In this document: positions 34,578 to 41,972 of the stretch, one piece after another | Numbering within the stretch: position 1 is the stretch's first letter | Layout: each line of letters begins with the position of its first letter | Source of the DNA: JADJNY01 sp046349615 | GTDB lineage: Bacteria > Planctomycetota > UBA1135 > GCA-002686595 | Direction: 5' to 3' | Length of the DNA stretch: 64,000 nucleotides | Assembly (NCBI GenBank): GCA_046349615.1 | Contig: JAXMBZ010000001.1 | Span: 248,001 to 312,000 of the forward strand | Notes under the pieces: generated by a model | What the model was told of the DNA's origin: nothing | The model's database searches: none | Seen by the model: the letters and a program-made list of their open reading frames with translations, nothing else | Translations under genes and position numbers: made by a program

Positions 34578-34717
34578 TCGCGCGCGTCGTCGAGTCGACC
34601 GCGGACCGCGCGGTCGTCGAGGCGGAGATGACGAGCGACGGCAAGGTGACGTCGACGTGCCGCGGGACGTTCGTCGCGGTGCAGGAAGGGCACCCGGCGT
34701 TCCATCGCTGGAACTGA
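34253..34717 (+). CDS. Hotdog-fold thioesterase (PaaI/YbgC-like)
   Basis: 154 residues. The N-terminal KNKCFGCGPANAKGLRI with its two Cys is the start typical of the PaaI-like/DUF4442-related hotdog thioesterases. HEAFPGVVNGGIVGALFDCH is the long hotdog helix with the catalytic region, and TVTSDFHVKLKRPTS and STCRGTFVAVQEG are the following strands. These enzymes hydrolyse acyl-CoA or aryl-CoA thioesters; the substrate here is unknown. It is the intact copy; a broken copy lies 3.6 kb upstream. It presumably sat directly after tRNA-Val before the insertion. Confidence 0.88.
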   Translation: MTDYLQKRYAPKNKCFGCGPANAKGLRIESRVEGDTVVVDWTPEEHHEAFPGVVNGGIVGALFDCHSNWTAAWHLMQKAGASEPPSTVTSDFHVKLKRPTSSKRPIRIVARVVESTADRAVVEAEMTSDGKVTSTCRGTFVAVQEGHPAFHRWN

Positions 34718-34816
34718 GCCGCGCGCCGCGCGCCGTTCGCTCCGCACGCACGCCCCCGGCGCTGGAATCGTGCCGGGCGCCTCGCGCGTCCCTCGCGGTT
34801 CGCCCCGCTCGCGCGT

Positions 34817-35542
34817 TCAGAGCCGCACGTCCAGCGTGACGACCGGCCCCGCGAGCGTGTAGTCGAGCTCCGAACCCGCGCCCGGATCCTCGCGCCAGTT
34901 CCAATGGCGCCAACCCGCGCGCAGCGCCACGTGCGGATCGAACCACCAGCCGACGCCAAGCTCGATCGTGCGCCGCTCCATGCCGGAGCCGTCGCCCACG
35001 AGCAGCGCTCCGCGGAAGGCGCCGTACGCGACGAAGGGCTTGCTCGGCGCGCGCCATTCGAGCTCGAGGCCGAGGTCGAAGCCGTAGCCGCGCGCGTCGT
35101 CGCGTCCGGACTGCGCGCCCGAGCGGAGCCGCACCTCGCGCTCGACGAGCACGAATCCGAACGAGGGTGTGAACGACATCGACGCGTCGAGCGCGACGGT
35201 CGGCGCGAACACGACGTCGAGCTCGCGCGCCTCGAAGTCGCTCGCGACGCGCGCGGGGCCCGGGACGAACAGGCCGCCGAAGTCGAGCTGGTGGCCCGCC
35301 TCGACGTCCTGCGCGTCCGATCCGGACGCGGTCGAGACCTCGACCCGGACCTCGGACGTGGTGGTGACGCCCGCTGCATCCGCTCGCCGCTCGCTCCCCG
35401 TCGGGATCCGCGCGCGCGCGGCGAGAGCGAAGGCCGAGCCGTCCTCTCCCTCGACCGTCTCGGTCGTCGTCGCGCAGGAACTCGCCACCGCGACCACGCA
35501 TACGGTCGGGAAAGCGATCGAAACGCGCCGGGGTGTGCTCAT
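34817..35542 (-). CDS. Outer-membrane beta-barrel-like lipoprotein
   Basis: 241 residues. The signal peptide ends in a lipobox-like VAVASSC, so a lipid anchor at Cys is likely. The body alternates short polar turns and amphipathic strands (YGFDLGLELEWRAPSKPFV, AYGAFRGALLVGDGSG, IELGVGWWFDPHVALRAGWR) and ends in the strand VVTLDVRL, which suits a small outer-membrane barrel. Residues 40-110 are Ser/Thr/Asp-rich. I do not recognise a precise family. The membrane-tethered sigma gene lies upstream on the same strand after a 138-bp gap with no visible gene, so the two could be related functionally. Confidence 0.7.
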   Translation of the reverse strand: MSTPRRVSIAFPTVCVVAVASSCATTTETVEGEDGSAFALAARARIPTGSERRADAAGVTTTSEVRVEVSTASGSDAQDVEAGHQLDFGGLFVPGPARVASDFEARELDVVFAPTVALDASMSFTPSFGFVLVEREVRLRSGAQSGRDDARGYGFDLGLELEWRAPSKPFVAYGAFRGALLVGDGSGMERRTIELGVGWWFDPHVALRAGWRHWNWREDPGAGSELDYTLAGPVVTLDVRL

Positions 35543-35680
35543 GTTCGCGCCTCTGCCGACGTCGTCTCTCCCACGGAGAGCACGACGGCTCCACCTTCGT
35601 CGACAGTCTCGCTCGCGTCGAACTCGCTGGGTATCCGCTCGAAGGAGCAGGGGGCTGCGCAGCGCGGCGCAGAGGAGGAC

Positions 35681-38389
35681 TCAGCGCGGGCGCACGACCA
35701 GCTCGAGCGTGCGCGTCGCGCCGGCCTCGATCTCGAAGTCGAGCGCCGCGGGCTCGACCGCGTGGTCGCGGGCCTCGATCACCAGGCGGTAGCGTCCGGG
35801 CTCGAGCGGCCGTTCGAACTGGCTTTCGTGTCGCAGCGAGAGAGCGCCGGGCGTGGGCGTCGTCGTGAGCGACGTGTCTCCGTTCGCTTCCGTGTAGACG
35901 TAGCGGTGGAACGCGCCTTCGACGGCGGCACCCTCGATCCGGGTCAGACGACACGTCGCGCGCGCGTCGTCGCCGGTGAGCCCGCGCGGGAGCACGCGCA
36001 CGCGTCCGCCGAGCGCGAGCGCGAGCTCGACCTTCGTCTCGCGTCCGGGCTCGAGCACGATCGCGTGTTCTTCGGGCAGCGTGGGCGCGCTCGAGAGGGC
36101 GTCGAAGCGCGACGGTCGCACGGTGATGCGGTACCGGCCGGCGGGAAGTCCCGTCGCGCGGTACGCGCCGCCCTCGAGCTGCACGATGGAGCCGTCGGGT
36201 TGCGGCGCGTCGCCCTCGGCCTTGAACTCGACGTCGAGGCGGGGCGGGAGCTTCGTGTCCGTCGCGGGCGGCACGAGCACGAGCTCCGCCTTCGGCGCGG
36301 CGGGGCCGAGGTCGACGTCGACGAACTCGTCGTCGCGCCGAGTGTTCGCGGCGAACTCGTGCTGCCGCGGCTCGGCGTCCTGAACGCGGTACGAGAGCGT
36401 CGCGTCGACGCCGAGCTCGACGAGGAACGCGAGCTTCCCGTGGTCGTCGGTGAAGTTCGAAACGCCCTCGTCGCCCGCGAAGAGCATCGCCGACTGGTAC
36501 GCGATCGGCGCTTCGCCGCGGCGCAGGCGCAGCACGATGCGGCCGAGGTCCGCACCGAGCACGACGTCCTTCGCAGGCGCGTCGACGAATGCGGAGCCCG
36601 CGTTCGCTACGCGGGATGCGCCGAGGCCGTCGAGCACGAGCTTCCACTTCCCGGGCGCGAGCGACGCGAGCTCGAAGGCCCCGTCCGCCGCGACCTGCGT
36701 GCGCGCGGTCATCGTCGGCACGTTCGCGCGCGCCTCGCTCGGTCTCGAAGCCGCGCGCGCGCCGACGAGCGGCAGTTCGCCGACCCATGCGCCCCACGCG
36801 GGCTTTTCGACGAGCTCCGCGTACACGACGACCTTCTCGCGCTCGGCGGCGGGCGCGTCGCGCAGCCACGACGGCATCACGACGCGGCCCGTGATCGAAG
36901 TCGTCCCGCGTTCGAGCGCGAGGTCCGGCAGCTCGACGTCGTCGCCGGGTTGGAGCTCGACGCGCACGCCTGCCGAGTGCAGCCCGGCGAGCTCCGCGTA
37001 CACGACGTAGGTCGTCGCCTTCGTGGTGGTGATCTCGAAGCGGCCTTCTTCGTCCGGCGCTTCGCCGCGTGGACGGCTGTCGTTGTCGAGCTTCGCGGGC
37101 CACATCGTGACGTGGGCGAGCTCGAGCTCTTCCTTCGTGACCCCGACGACGCGGCCGCGGACGCGCGCGACGAGCTCGGCGAGCAGCGTCACCTCGATCG
37201 CGCGCTCGGGTCGTGCGAGCGCGGCGTCGACGCCCGGCGCGGAGACGGATTCGGGGCGCGCGACGTAGCGCGGGTGCTTCAGCTCGACGCGCAACGCGCC
37301 GGGAACGTTCCAGGGCTCCGGCCTGGCCGCATGCGCCGCGTCCTTCGCGAGGAGCGCACCGACGTCGACCTCGAAGCGTCCCGTGCGATCGGGATGCGCG
37401 CTCGGACCGTCGCGGAGGCCTTCGAGCGTCACCACGACCTCCGCATCGGGCGCGTCCTCGGGGCGCAGGCCCTGCACGACGCCGACGACGCGCGGAGCGC
37501 GCGCCGCGGGGGCTTCCGTGCTCGAGGTCGTCGCGGGGGCCGAGCGCGCGCGCTCGTTCGCATCGACCACGGGCGCGAGGTCGTGCGCGGGTTCGAGCTC
37601 GGCGTTCGCGGGCGCGTTCGCCGCGAGTTCGGGGCCGTGGGGTTCGAGCGCGGCGGGCGCGGACGGCCACGCGAGCCACGCGGCGAGGGCGACGGTCGCC
37701 GTTCCGACGGTGATCCAGGTCTTGAGGGAGAGCATGGTGAGCCAGGCGATGGGGGTGAGGGTGGTCGAAGCGGGGAGCACGTTCGCGCGCGCGGCGTCGA
37801 GCACGCGCTCGCGCATCGCGGCGTGACCGCGCGTTGCGTTCGCGATGAGCGCGGCGCCCGCGAGGCCGGCGGGGAGCGCGGTGCGCAGGTGTTCGAGGCC
37901 GCGCATGAGTTGCGAACGGACGGTGCCGGGCGCGCGACCGAGCTCGGTCGCGATCTCGGCCGGAGTCTTCTGCAGGAAAAGGTGCAGGCGCAGCACGTCG
38001 CGGTACGGCACGGGCGCGTCCTCGACGGCGCTCTTCACGGCGGCGACGGTGTCGTGCTCCTCCTCGACGTGCGCGGGGTCGCGCTCGTCGTGTTGCGGGA
38101 GGCGTTCGGGATCGACGCGGCGCGCGCGCGAGCGACGGGCGCGCGCGGCCTCGTTCGAGAGGATGCCGAGCAGCCAGGGGAGGAGCGGGCGGCCGCGCTC
38201 GTAGCTCGCGCGTTTGTCGATCGCGACGAGGAAGGTCTGCTGGACGAGGTCCTCGGCGGTGCTCGCGTCGCGCGTGAGGTGCGCGGCGAGGCGCAGGAGG
38301 TCGGGCGCGGTGCGGTCGAAGACCTCGCCGAGGGCGTCGAGGTCGTTCGCGCTCCGGAAGCGCTCGTAGAGGGGTTCGAGCTCGGTCAT
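35681..38389 (-). CDS. Membrane-tethered ECF sigma factor fused to large extracytoplasmic beta-sandwich region
   Basis: 902 residues from an ATG at 38387-38389. Residues 25-95 are sigma region 2 (DRTAPDLLRLAAHLTRD, AEDLVQQTFLVAIDKRAS) and 115-172 region 4 (VPYRDVLRLHLFLQ, KTPAEIATELGRAPGTVRSQ). A hydrophobic helix follows at about 222-245 (TWITVGTATVALAAWLAW). The next 650 residues contain repeated sandwich units of carboxypeptidase-regulatory or Cna-B type (GRVVMPSWLRDAP, ASLAPGKWKLVLDGLG, YRATGLPAGRYRITVRPSR). If the topology is right, the sigma domain is cytosolic and held at the membrane, and the rest is outside. Fusions of this kind are reported in planctomycetes; release by proteolysis would be the inferred switch. 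No anti-sigma gene is near. Confidence 0.85.
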   Translation of the reverse strand: MTELEPLYERFRSANDLDALGEVFDRTAPDLLRLAAHLTRDASTAEDLVQQTFLVAIDKRASYERGRPLLPWLLGILSNEAARARRSRARRVDPERLPQHDERDPAHVEEEHDTVAAVKSAVEDAPVPYRDVLRLHLFLQKTPAEIATELGRAPGTVRSQLMRGLEHLRTALPAGLAGAALIANATRGHAAMRERVLDAARANVLPASTTLTPIAWLTMLSLKTWITVGTATVALAAWLAWPSAPAALEPHGPELAANAPANAELEPAHDLAPVVDANERARSAPATTSSTEAPAARAPRVVGVVQGLRPEDAPDAEVVVTLEGLRDGPSAHPDRTGRFEVDVGALLAKDAAHAARPEPWNVPGALRVELKHPRYVARPESVSAPGVDAALARPERAIEVTLLAELVARVRGRVVGVTKEELELAHVTMWPAKLDNDSRPRGEAPDEEGRFEITTTKATTYVVYAELAGLHSAGVRVELQPGDDVELPDLALERGTTSITGRVVMPSWLRDAPAAEREKVVVYAELVEKPAWGAWVGELPLVGARAASRPSEARANVPTMTARTQVAADGAFELASLAPGKWKLVLDGLGASRVANAGSAFVDAPAKDVVLGADLGRIVLRLRRGEAPIAYQSAMLFAGDEGVSNFTDDHGKLAFLVELGVDATLSYRVQDAEPRQHEFAANTRRDDEFVDVDLGPAAPKAELVLVPPATDTKLPPRLDVEFKAEGDAPQPDGSIVQLEGGAYRATGLPAGRYRITVRPSRFDALSSAPTLPEEHAIVLEPGRETKVELALALGGRVRVLPRGLTGDDARATCRLTRIEGAAVEGAFHRYVYTEANGDTSLTTTPTPGALSLRHESQFERPLEPGRYRLVIEARDHAVEPAALDFEIEAGATRTLELVVRPR

Positions 38390-38532
38390 CGCTCCGATTC
38401 CACCCGGAGCGCGGCGGCGTGGCACGAATCGGGTGGAAACTGTGCGGGGCGGCGCCTCGAGGTCGGGAGGGGGCCGCCAGGGGGATGGCGGGCGACCGGG
38501 GTCGATCCGGGATCGAGCGCCTGTTTCGAGGG

Positions 38533-39543
38533 TCAGAAGAGCTCGCCCTGTTGCTCGCTCGGGACGCGCGGGGTGCTCGGGAGCCACTCGCTCCGGTTCA
38601 GGCCGAGGCGGCGGCAGGTGAGGTCGAACAGCTGCTGCACGGTGTTCCAGCGCTCGCCCGAGCCGCGCATGCGCGCGCCGAAGTCGGGGGTGTTGTGGCG
38701 GCCCGCGCGCATCTCGAGCAGCGCGGACTCGACCTTCTTCGCGCGGTCGGGGAAGGCGGCGCGGAGGCGCTCGAGGAAGACGGGCTTCACCTCCGCGGGG
38801 AGACGCAGGAGCACGGTGAACGCGCTCTTCGCGCCGCAGTCGGCGGCGCGTTCGAGGAGCTTCGGCACGTCGCTGTCGTTCAAGCCCGGGATCAGCGGCG
38901 CGATCGCGATGCCGGTCGGGATGTCGGCTTCGGAGAGCGCGCGCAACGTCTCGAAGCGCTTCTGCGGCGCGGCGGCGCCCGGCTCGAGCTTGCGACCGAC
39001 GTCGTCGTCCTGGAACGGGATCGACAGCGTGACGTGCGCGAGACCCTTGTGCGCGAGCTTCGCGAGCACGTCGACGTCGCGGCGGACGAGCGCGCTCTTC
39101 GTGATCAGCATCACGGGCTGGCGGTGCTCGAGTGCCACCTCGAGGCAGCGGCGCGTCAGCTCGTAGCTCGCTTCGAGCGGCTGATAGCAGTCCGTGTTGC
39201 CCGAGAACGCGACCGGCTCCTTCGTCCACGAGCGGCGGGCGAGCTCGCGCGCGAACACCTCGGGCGCGTTCGTCTTGACGACGATGCGGCGGTCGAAGTC
39301 GGTGCCCGCGCCGAAGCCGAGGTACTGGTGCGTGGGGCGCGCGTAGCAGTAGGCGCAGGCGTGCTGGCAACCGCGGTAGGGGTTGACGCCGAAGCGGAAG
39401 CCGACGTCGGGGCTTTCGTTCTCGACGATCAGCGAGTGCGCGTCTTCTTCGAAGACCTCGAGCGCGGCCTCGGGCGGCTCGTCGAGCCATTCGATCGAGC
39501 GCGAGAGCCAGGGATTGGGCGGGTTCGAGACGGGGCGGGGCAT
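38533..39543 (-). CDS. Radical SAM protein, PA0069/SPL-related family
   Basis: 336 residues. The cluster motif CxxxCxxC appears as GCQHACAYCYARPTHQY after VNPYRGC. The segments VMLITKSALVRRDVDVL, LSIPFQDDDVGRKLEPGAA and GIAIAPLIPGLNDSDVPKLL are typical of the PA0069-type radical SAM proteins related to spore photoproduct lyase. The chemical reaction of this family is not established. The first 35 residues (SIEWLDEPPEAALEVFEED) are characteristic of the family and support the chosen start. It stands 143 bp upstream of the sigma-fusion gene. Confidence 0.9.
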   Translation of the reverse strand: MPRPVSNPPNPWLSRSIEWLDEPPEAALEVFEEDAHSLIVENESPDVGFRFGVNPYRGCQHACAYCYARPTHQYLGFGAGTDFDRRIVVKTNAPEVFARELARRSWTKEPVAFSGNTDCYQPLEASYELTRRCLEVALEHRQPVMLITKSALVRRDVDVLAKLAHKGLAHVTLSIPFQDDDVGRKLEPGAAAPQKRFETLRALSEADIPTGIAIAPLIPGLNDSDVPKLLERAADCGAKSAFTVLLRLPAEVKPVFLERLRAAFPDRAKKVESALLEMRAGRHNTPDFGARMRGSGERWNTVQQLFDLTCRRLGLNRSEWLPSTPRVPSEQQGELF

Positions 39544-39648
39544 GCGGAGAAGCTCGTGACGACCACGCTCCCACCCGAGCGCCGCCGCGCGAGTCGGGCG
39601 CGCGGCGTGTGGGACATCGAACTCGGTCGCTGCGCGCGCGTCAAGCGC

Positions 39649-41913
39649 TCAGAAGATCGACCCGAGGATCAAGAACACATTCGTCTCCCCGTGCTCCGCG
39701 ACGCCCAGCCCGAGGAACATCGGCCCCAGGAACGAATCGAGACCGAGGAACGCCGAGCCCGAGTACAAGAACTCGTGGAGGTCGATGTCGCTGCGCTCCG
39801 CGAACACGTTCCCGGCTTCGAGCGACGCGCCGAGGTACGTCGAGAGCGGTGCGCGCGTGCCTTCGCGGAAGCCGAAGTGGTGGTAGTAGAGCGCGCGCGC
39901 GACGACGGCGTGCGAGCCCGACAGCTCGTTCGGCGCGAAGCCCGACAAGCGCAGGAACCCGCCGAGCGAGTACTGGTTCTCGACGCCGCTCTCGTCCTGC
40001 AGCGTCGTGTCGAACTCGCCGCCGAGCACGAGCGTGTTCGCGTTCCACGACAGCGCCGTGTCGTGCTTCACGGCGAGCAGCTCCTGGTTCTCGCCGCCGC
40101 CGAGCGCGTCCATCGTCGCGGTCATCTCCGACTTCCCGATCGACCCCGAGCGCGGGAACGCCGTGCTGTCGAGCGTGTCGTACGCGAAGCTCGCCACGAG
40201 GCCGCCCTGGTCGAAGTCGTTGCTGGCGAACAACGCGGGATCGCCGACGGCGAGCGAAGCGCGCCCGCTCAGGTGGAACACGCCCGCGCGGAGTTCGCCC
40301 CAGTCGCCGAGCAGGCAGCCGAGGTCGAGCTCGGCCTCCATCGCCTCGACGTCGAACTCCGCGACGGTGTTCGTCCCCAGCAGCGAGCCGATGCGACGGC
40401 GCTCGTACCCGACGCGCGGCGCGACGAAGAACGGGCTTCCAGCGGCGAGCGGCTGAACGTACTCGGAGTCGAGGAGGACGCGCTCGCCGAACTCGACGTG
40501 CGTCCGCCATTCCGCTCCGTAGCGATCGACCGGGCGCAGGACGAAGAGCCCCGCGAGCGTGATCCCGTTCCCGCCCGAGAGGTCCGCCTGGCTCGACGCG
40601 CCGAGACGCAGCGACCAGGGGCCGGCCTCCTTGTCGCGCGCATCGACGACGAGGTCGGCGCGCTCGGCGTCCCCTTCGAGCCGGAAGTCGACCTCGTCGT
40701 GGAGCCCGAGCCCGAACACGCGCGTGTAGTCGCGGTGGAGCCGCGCGGGATCGATCGGTTCGCCGACCGGGCTCGTGATGCGCTCGCGCACGACCTCGGG
40801 CGCCACGCGGCCCGCGTCCTCGACGCGCACGCCCGAGAGCACGGGGAGCGGCTTCCGCCGATTCTTGCGGCTCCGAGCGTGCTCGTCCCACGCGGCGGGC
40901 GCGAGCGCGAGCGCCGCGAGCGCGTCGCGTTGCGCGAGCACGCCGGTCTTCCCTTCGTCGACGATCGCGAGCGCCTGGGCGTGCGACAGGAGCGAACGCT
41001 CCTCCACGCCGAGGACGAGCCGCACGTCGCGCGGACCGAGCTCCGCCGCGTGCTTCGCGCGCGACTCCGCCTCGTGCAGACGCAGGATCTGCTCTCCGAC
41101 GTCGAGGTAGGACGTCACCGAGTCCTTCTTGGCGACCGGCGGATCGAGCTCGATCGCGATCACGATCTCCGCGCCGAGCGCGCGCGCGACGTCGACGGGG
41201 AGCGCGTTCGAGAGCGCGCCGTCGGTGAGCAGGCGGCCGTCGAGTTCGACCGGCGGGAAGAGTCCGGGGAGCGCGGAGGCCGCGCGCAGCGAAGCGCCCA
41301 GGTCGCCGTGGTCGAGCACGACGGGCGCGCCGGTCTCGAGGTCGGTCGCGACGGCGCGGAACGGCGTCGGGAGCGCGTCGAACTCGCGCGCCCCGATCGC
41401 GGGGAGAGCGAGCGCCTCGACGAACAGCGTCCACCGCTTCGCCGCGAACACGCCGCGCGGCAGCGCGAGCGTCCCGCCGCGGAGCCCGAGCGACAGGTCG
41501 AAGAGGAAGTCGCGATCGTCGACCTTGCGCCGGTACGTGCGGTGCTCGCGCGGCGCGCGGTCGAGCAGCGCTTCGTCCCAGTCGATGCTCGAGAGCGCGG
41601 CGCGGAGAGTTTCGGGCTCGTTCCCCGCGGCGTAGAGCCCGCCGACGAGCGCCCCCGTGCCCGTGCCGACGACGGCGTCGACGGGGACGCGGAGCTCCTC
41701 GAGCGCCTCGAGCACGCCGACGTTCGCGAGCCCGTACGCGCCGTCGCCGCCGAGGACGAGCACGACGCGCGGAGGAGCGGCGGTCACCGGTACGTCGACG
41801 CTCGACGCGCTGGACTCGCTCGACGGAGCGAGGACGGAACTCGCGGACGGCGGGACCTGCGCGAACGCGGGCGCGAGTGAACCGAAGAGGACGGCGAACA
41901 CGGTGCGGAGCAT
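39649..41913 (-). CDS. Patatin-like autotransporter (type Vd-like), probably without lipase nucleophile
   Basis: 754 residues. Signal peptide MLRTVFAVLFGSLAPAFAQ. Residues 50-240 form a patatin domain: VVLVLGGDGAYGLANVGVLE, then VVGTGTGALVGGLYAAG, and the DGA motif at D231 (LLTDGALSNALPV). The expected GxSxG nucleophile is G83-T-G85-T-G87, with Gly where Ser should be, and the oxyanion-loop GGGARG is GGDGAYG. About 390-480 resembles a POTRA-like domain, and the rest a 16-strand BamA/TamA-type barrel ending in VFLILGSIF. PlpD-type proteins (type Vd secretion) have this build. The enzyme part looks inactive; the barrel and strand-terminal Phe look sound. Confidence 0.85.
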   Translation of the reverse strand: MLRTVFAVLFGSLAPAFAQVPPSASSVLAPSSESSASSVDVPVTAAPPRVVLVLGGDGAYGLANVGVLEALEELRVPVDAVVGTGTGALVGGLYAAGNEPETLRAALSSIDWDEALLDRAPREHRTYRRKVDDRDFLFDLSLGLRGGTLALPRGVFAAKRWTLFVEALALPAIGAREFDALPTPFRAVATDLETGAPVVLDHGDLGASLRAASALPGLFPPVELDGRLLTDGALSNALPVDVARALGAEIVIAIELDPPVAKKDSVTSYLDVGEQILRLHEAESRAKHAAELGPRDVRLVLGVEERSLLSHAQALAIVDEGKTGVLAQRDALAALALAPAAWDEHARSRKNRRKPLPVLSGVRVEDAGRVAPEVVRERITSPVGEPIDPARLHRDYTRVFGLGLHDEVDFRLEGDAERADLVVDARDKEAGPWSLRLGASSQADLSGGNGITLAGLFVLRPVDRYGAEWRTHVEFGERVLLDSEYVQPLAAGSPFFVAPRVGYERRRIGSLLGTNTVAEFDVEAMEAELDLGCLLGDWGELRAGVFHLSGRASLAVGDPALFASNDFDQGGLVASFAYDTLDSTAFPRSGSIGKSEMTATMDALGGGENQELLAVKHDTALSWNANTLVLGGEFDTTLQDESGVENQYSLGGFLRLSGFAPNELSGSHAVVARALYYHHFGFREGTRAPLSTYLGASLEAGNVFAERSDIDLHEFLYSGSAFLGLDSFLGPMFLGLGVAEHGETNVFLILGSIF

Positions 41914-41972
41914 ACCGAGGGCGAGCGTGGAGCCGCGCTAGGAGGGCTCCGCCGATCGTGCACGAGTTCCGC

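Noticed and set aside
34904..39166. Plus-strand frame of 1420 codons across several minus-strand genes
   Set aside because: It spans three good minus-strand genes and the intergenic gaps; low-complexity Arg/Ala/Glu composition shows it is a shadow.
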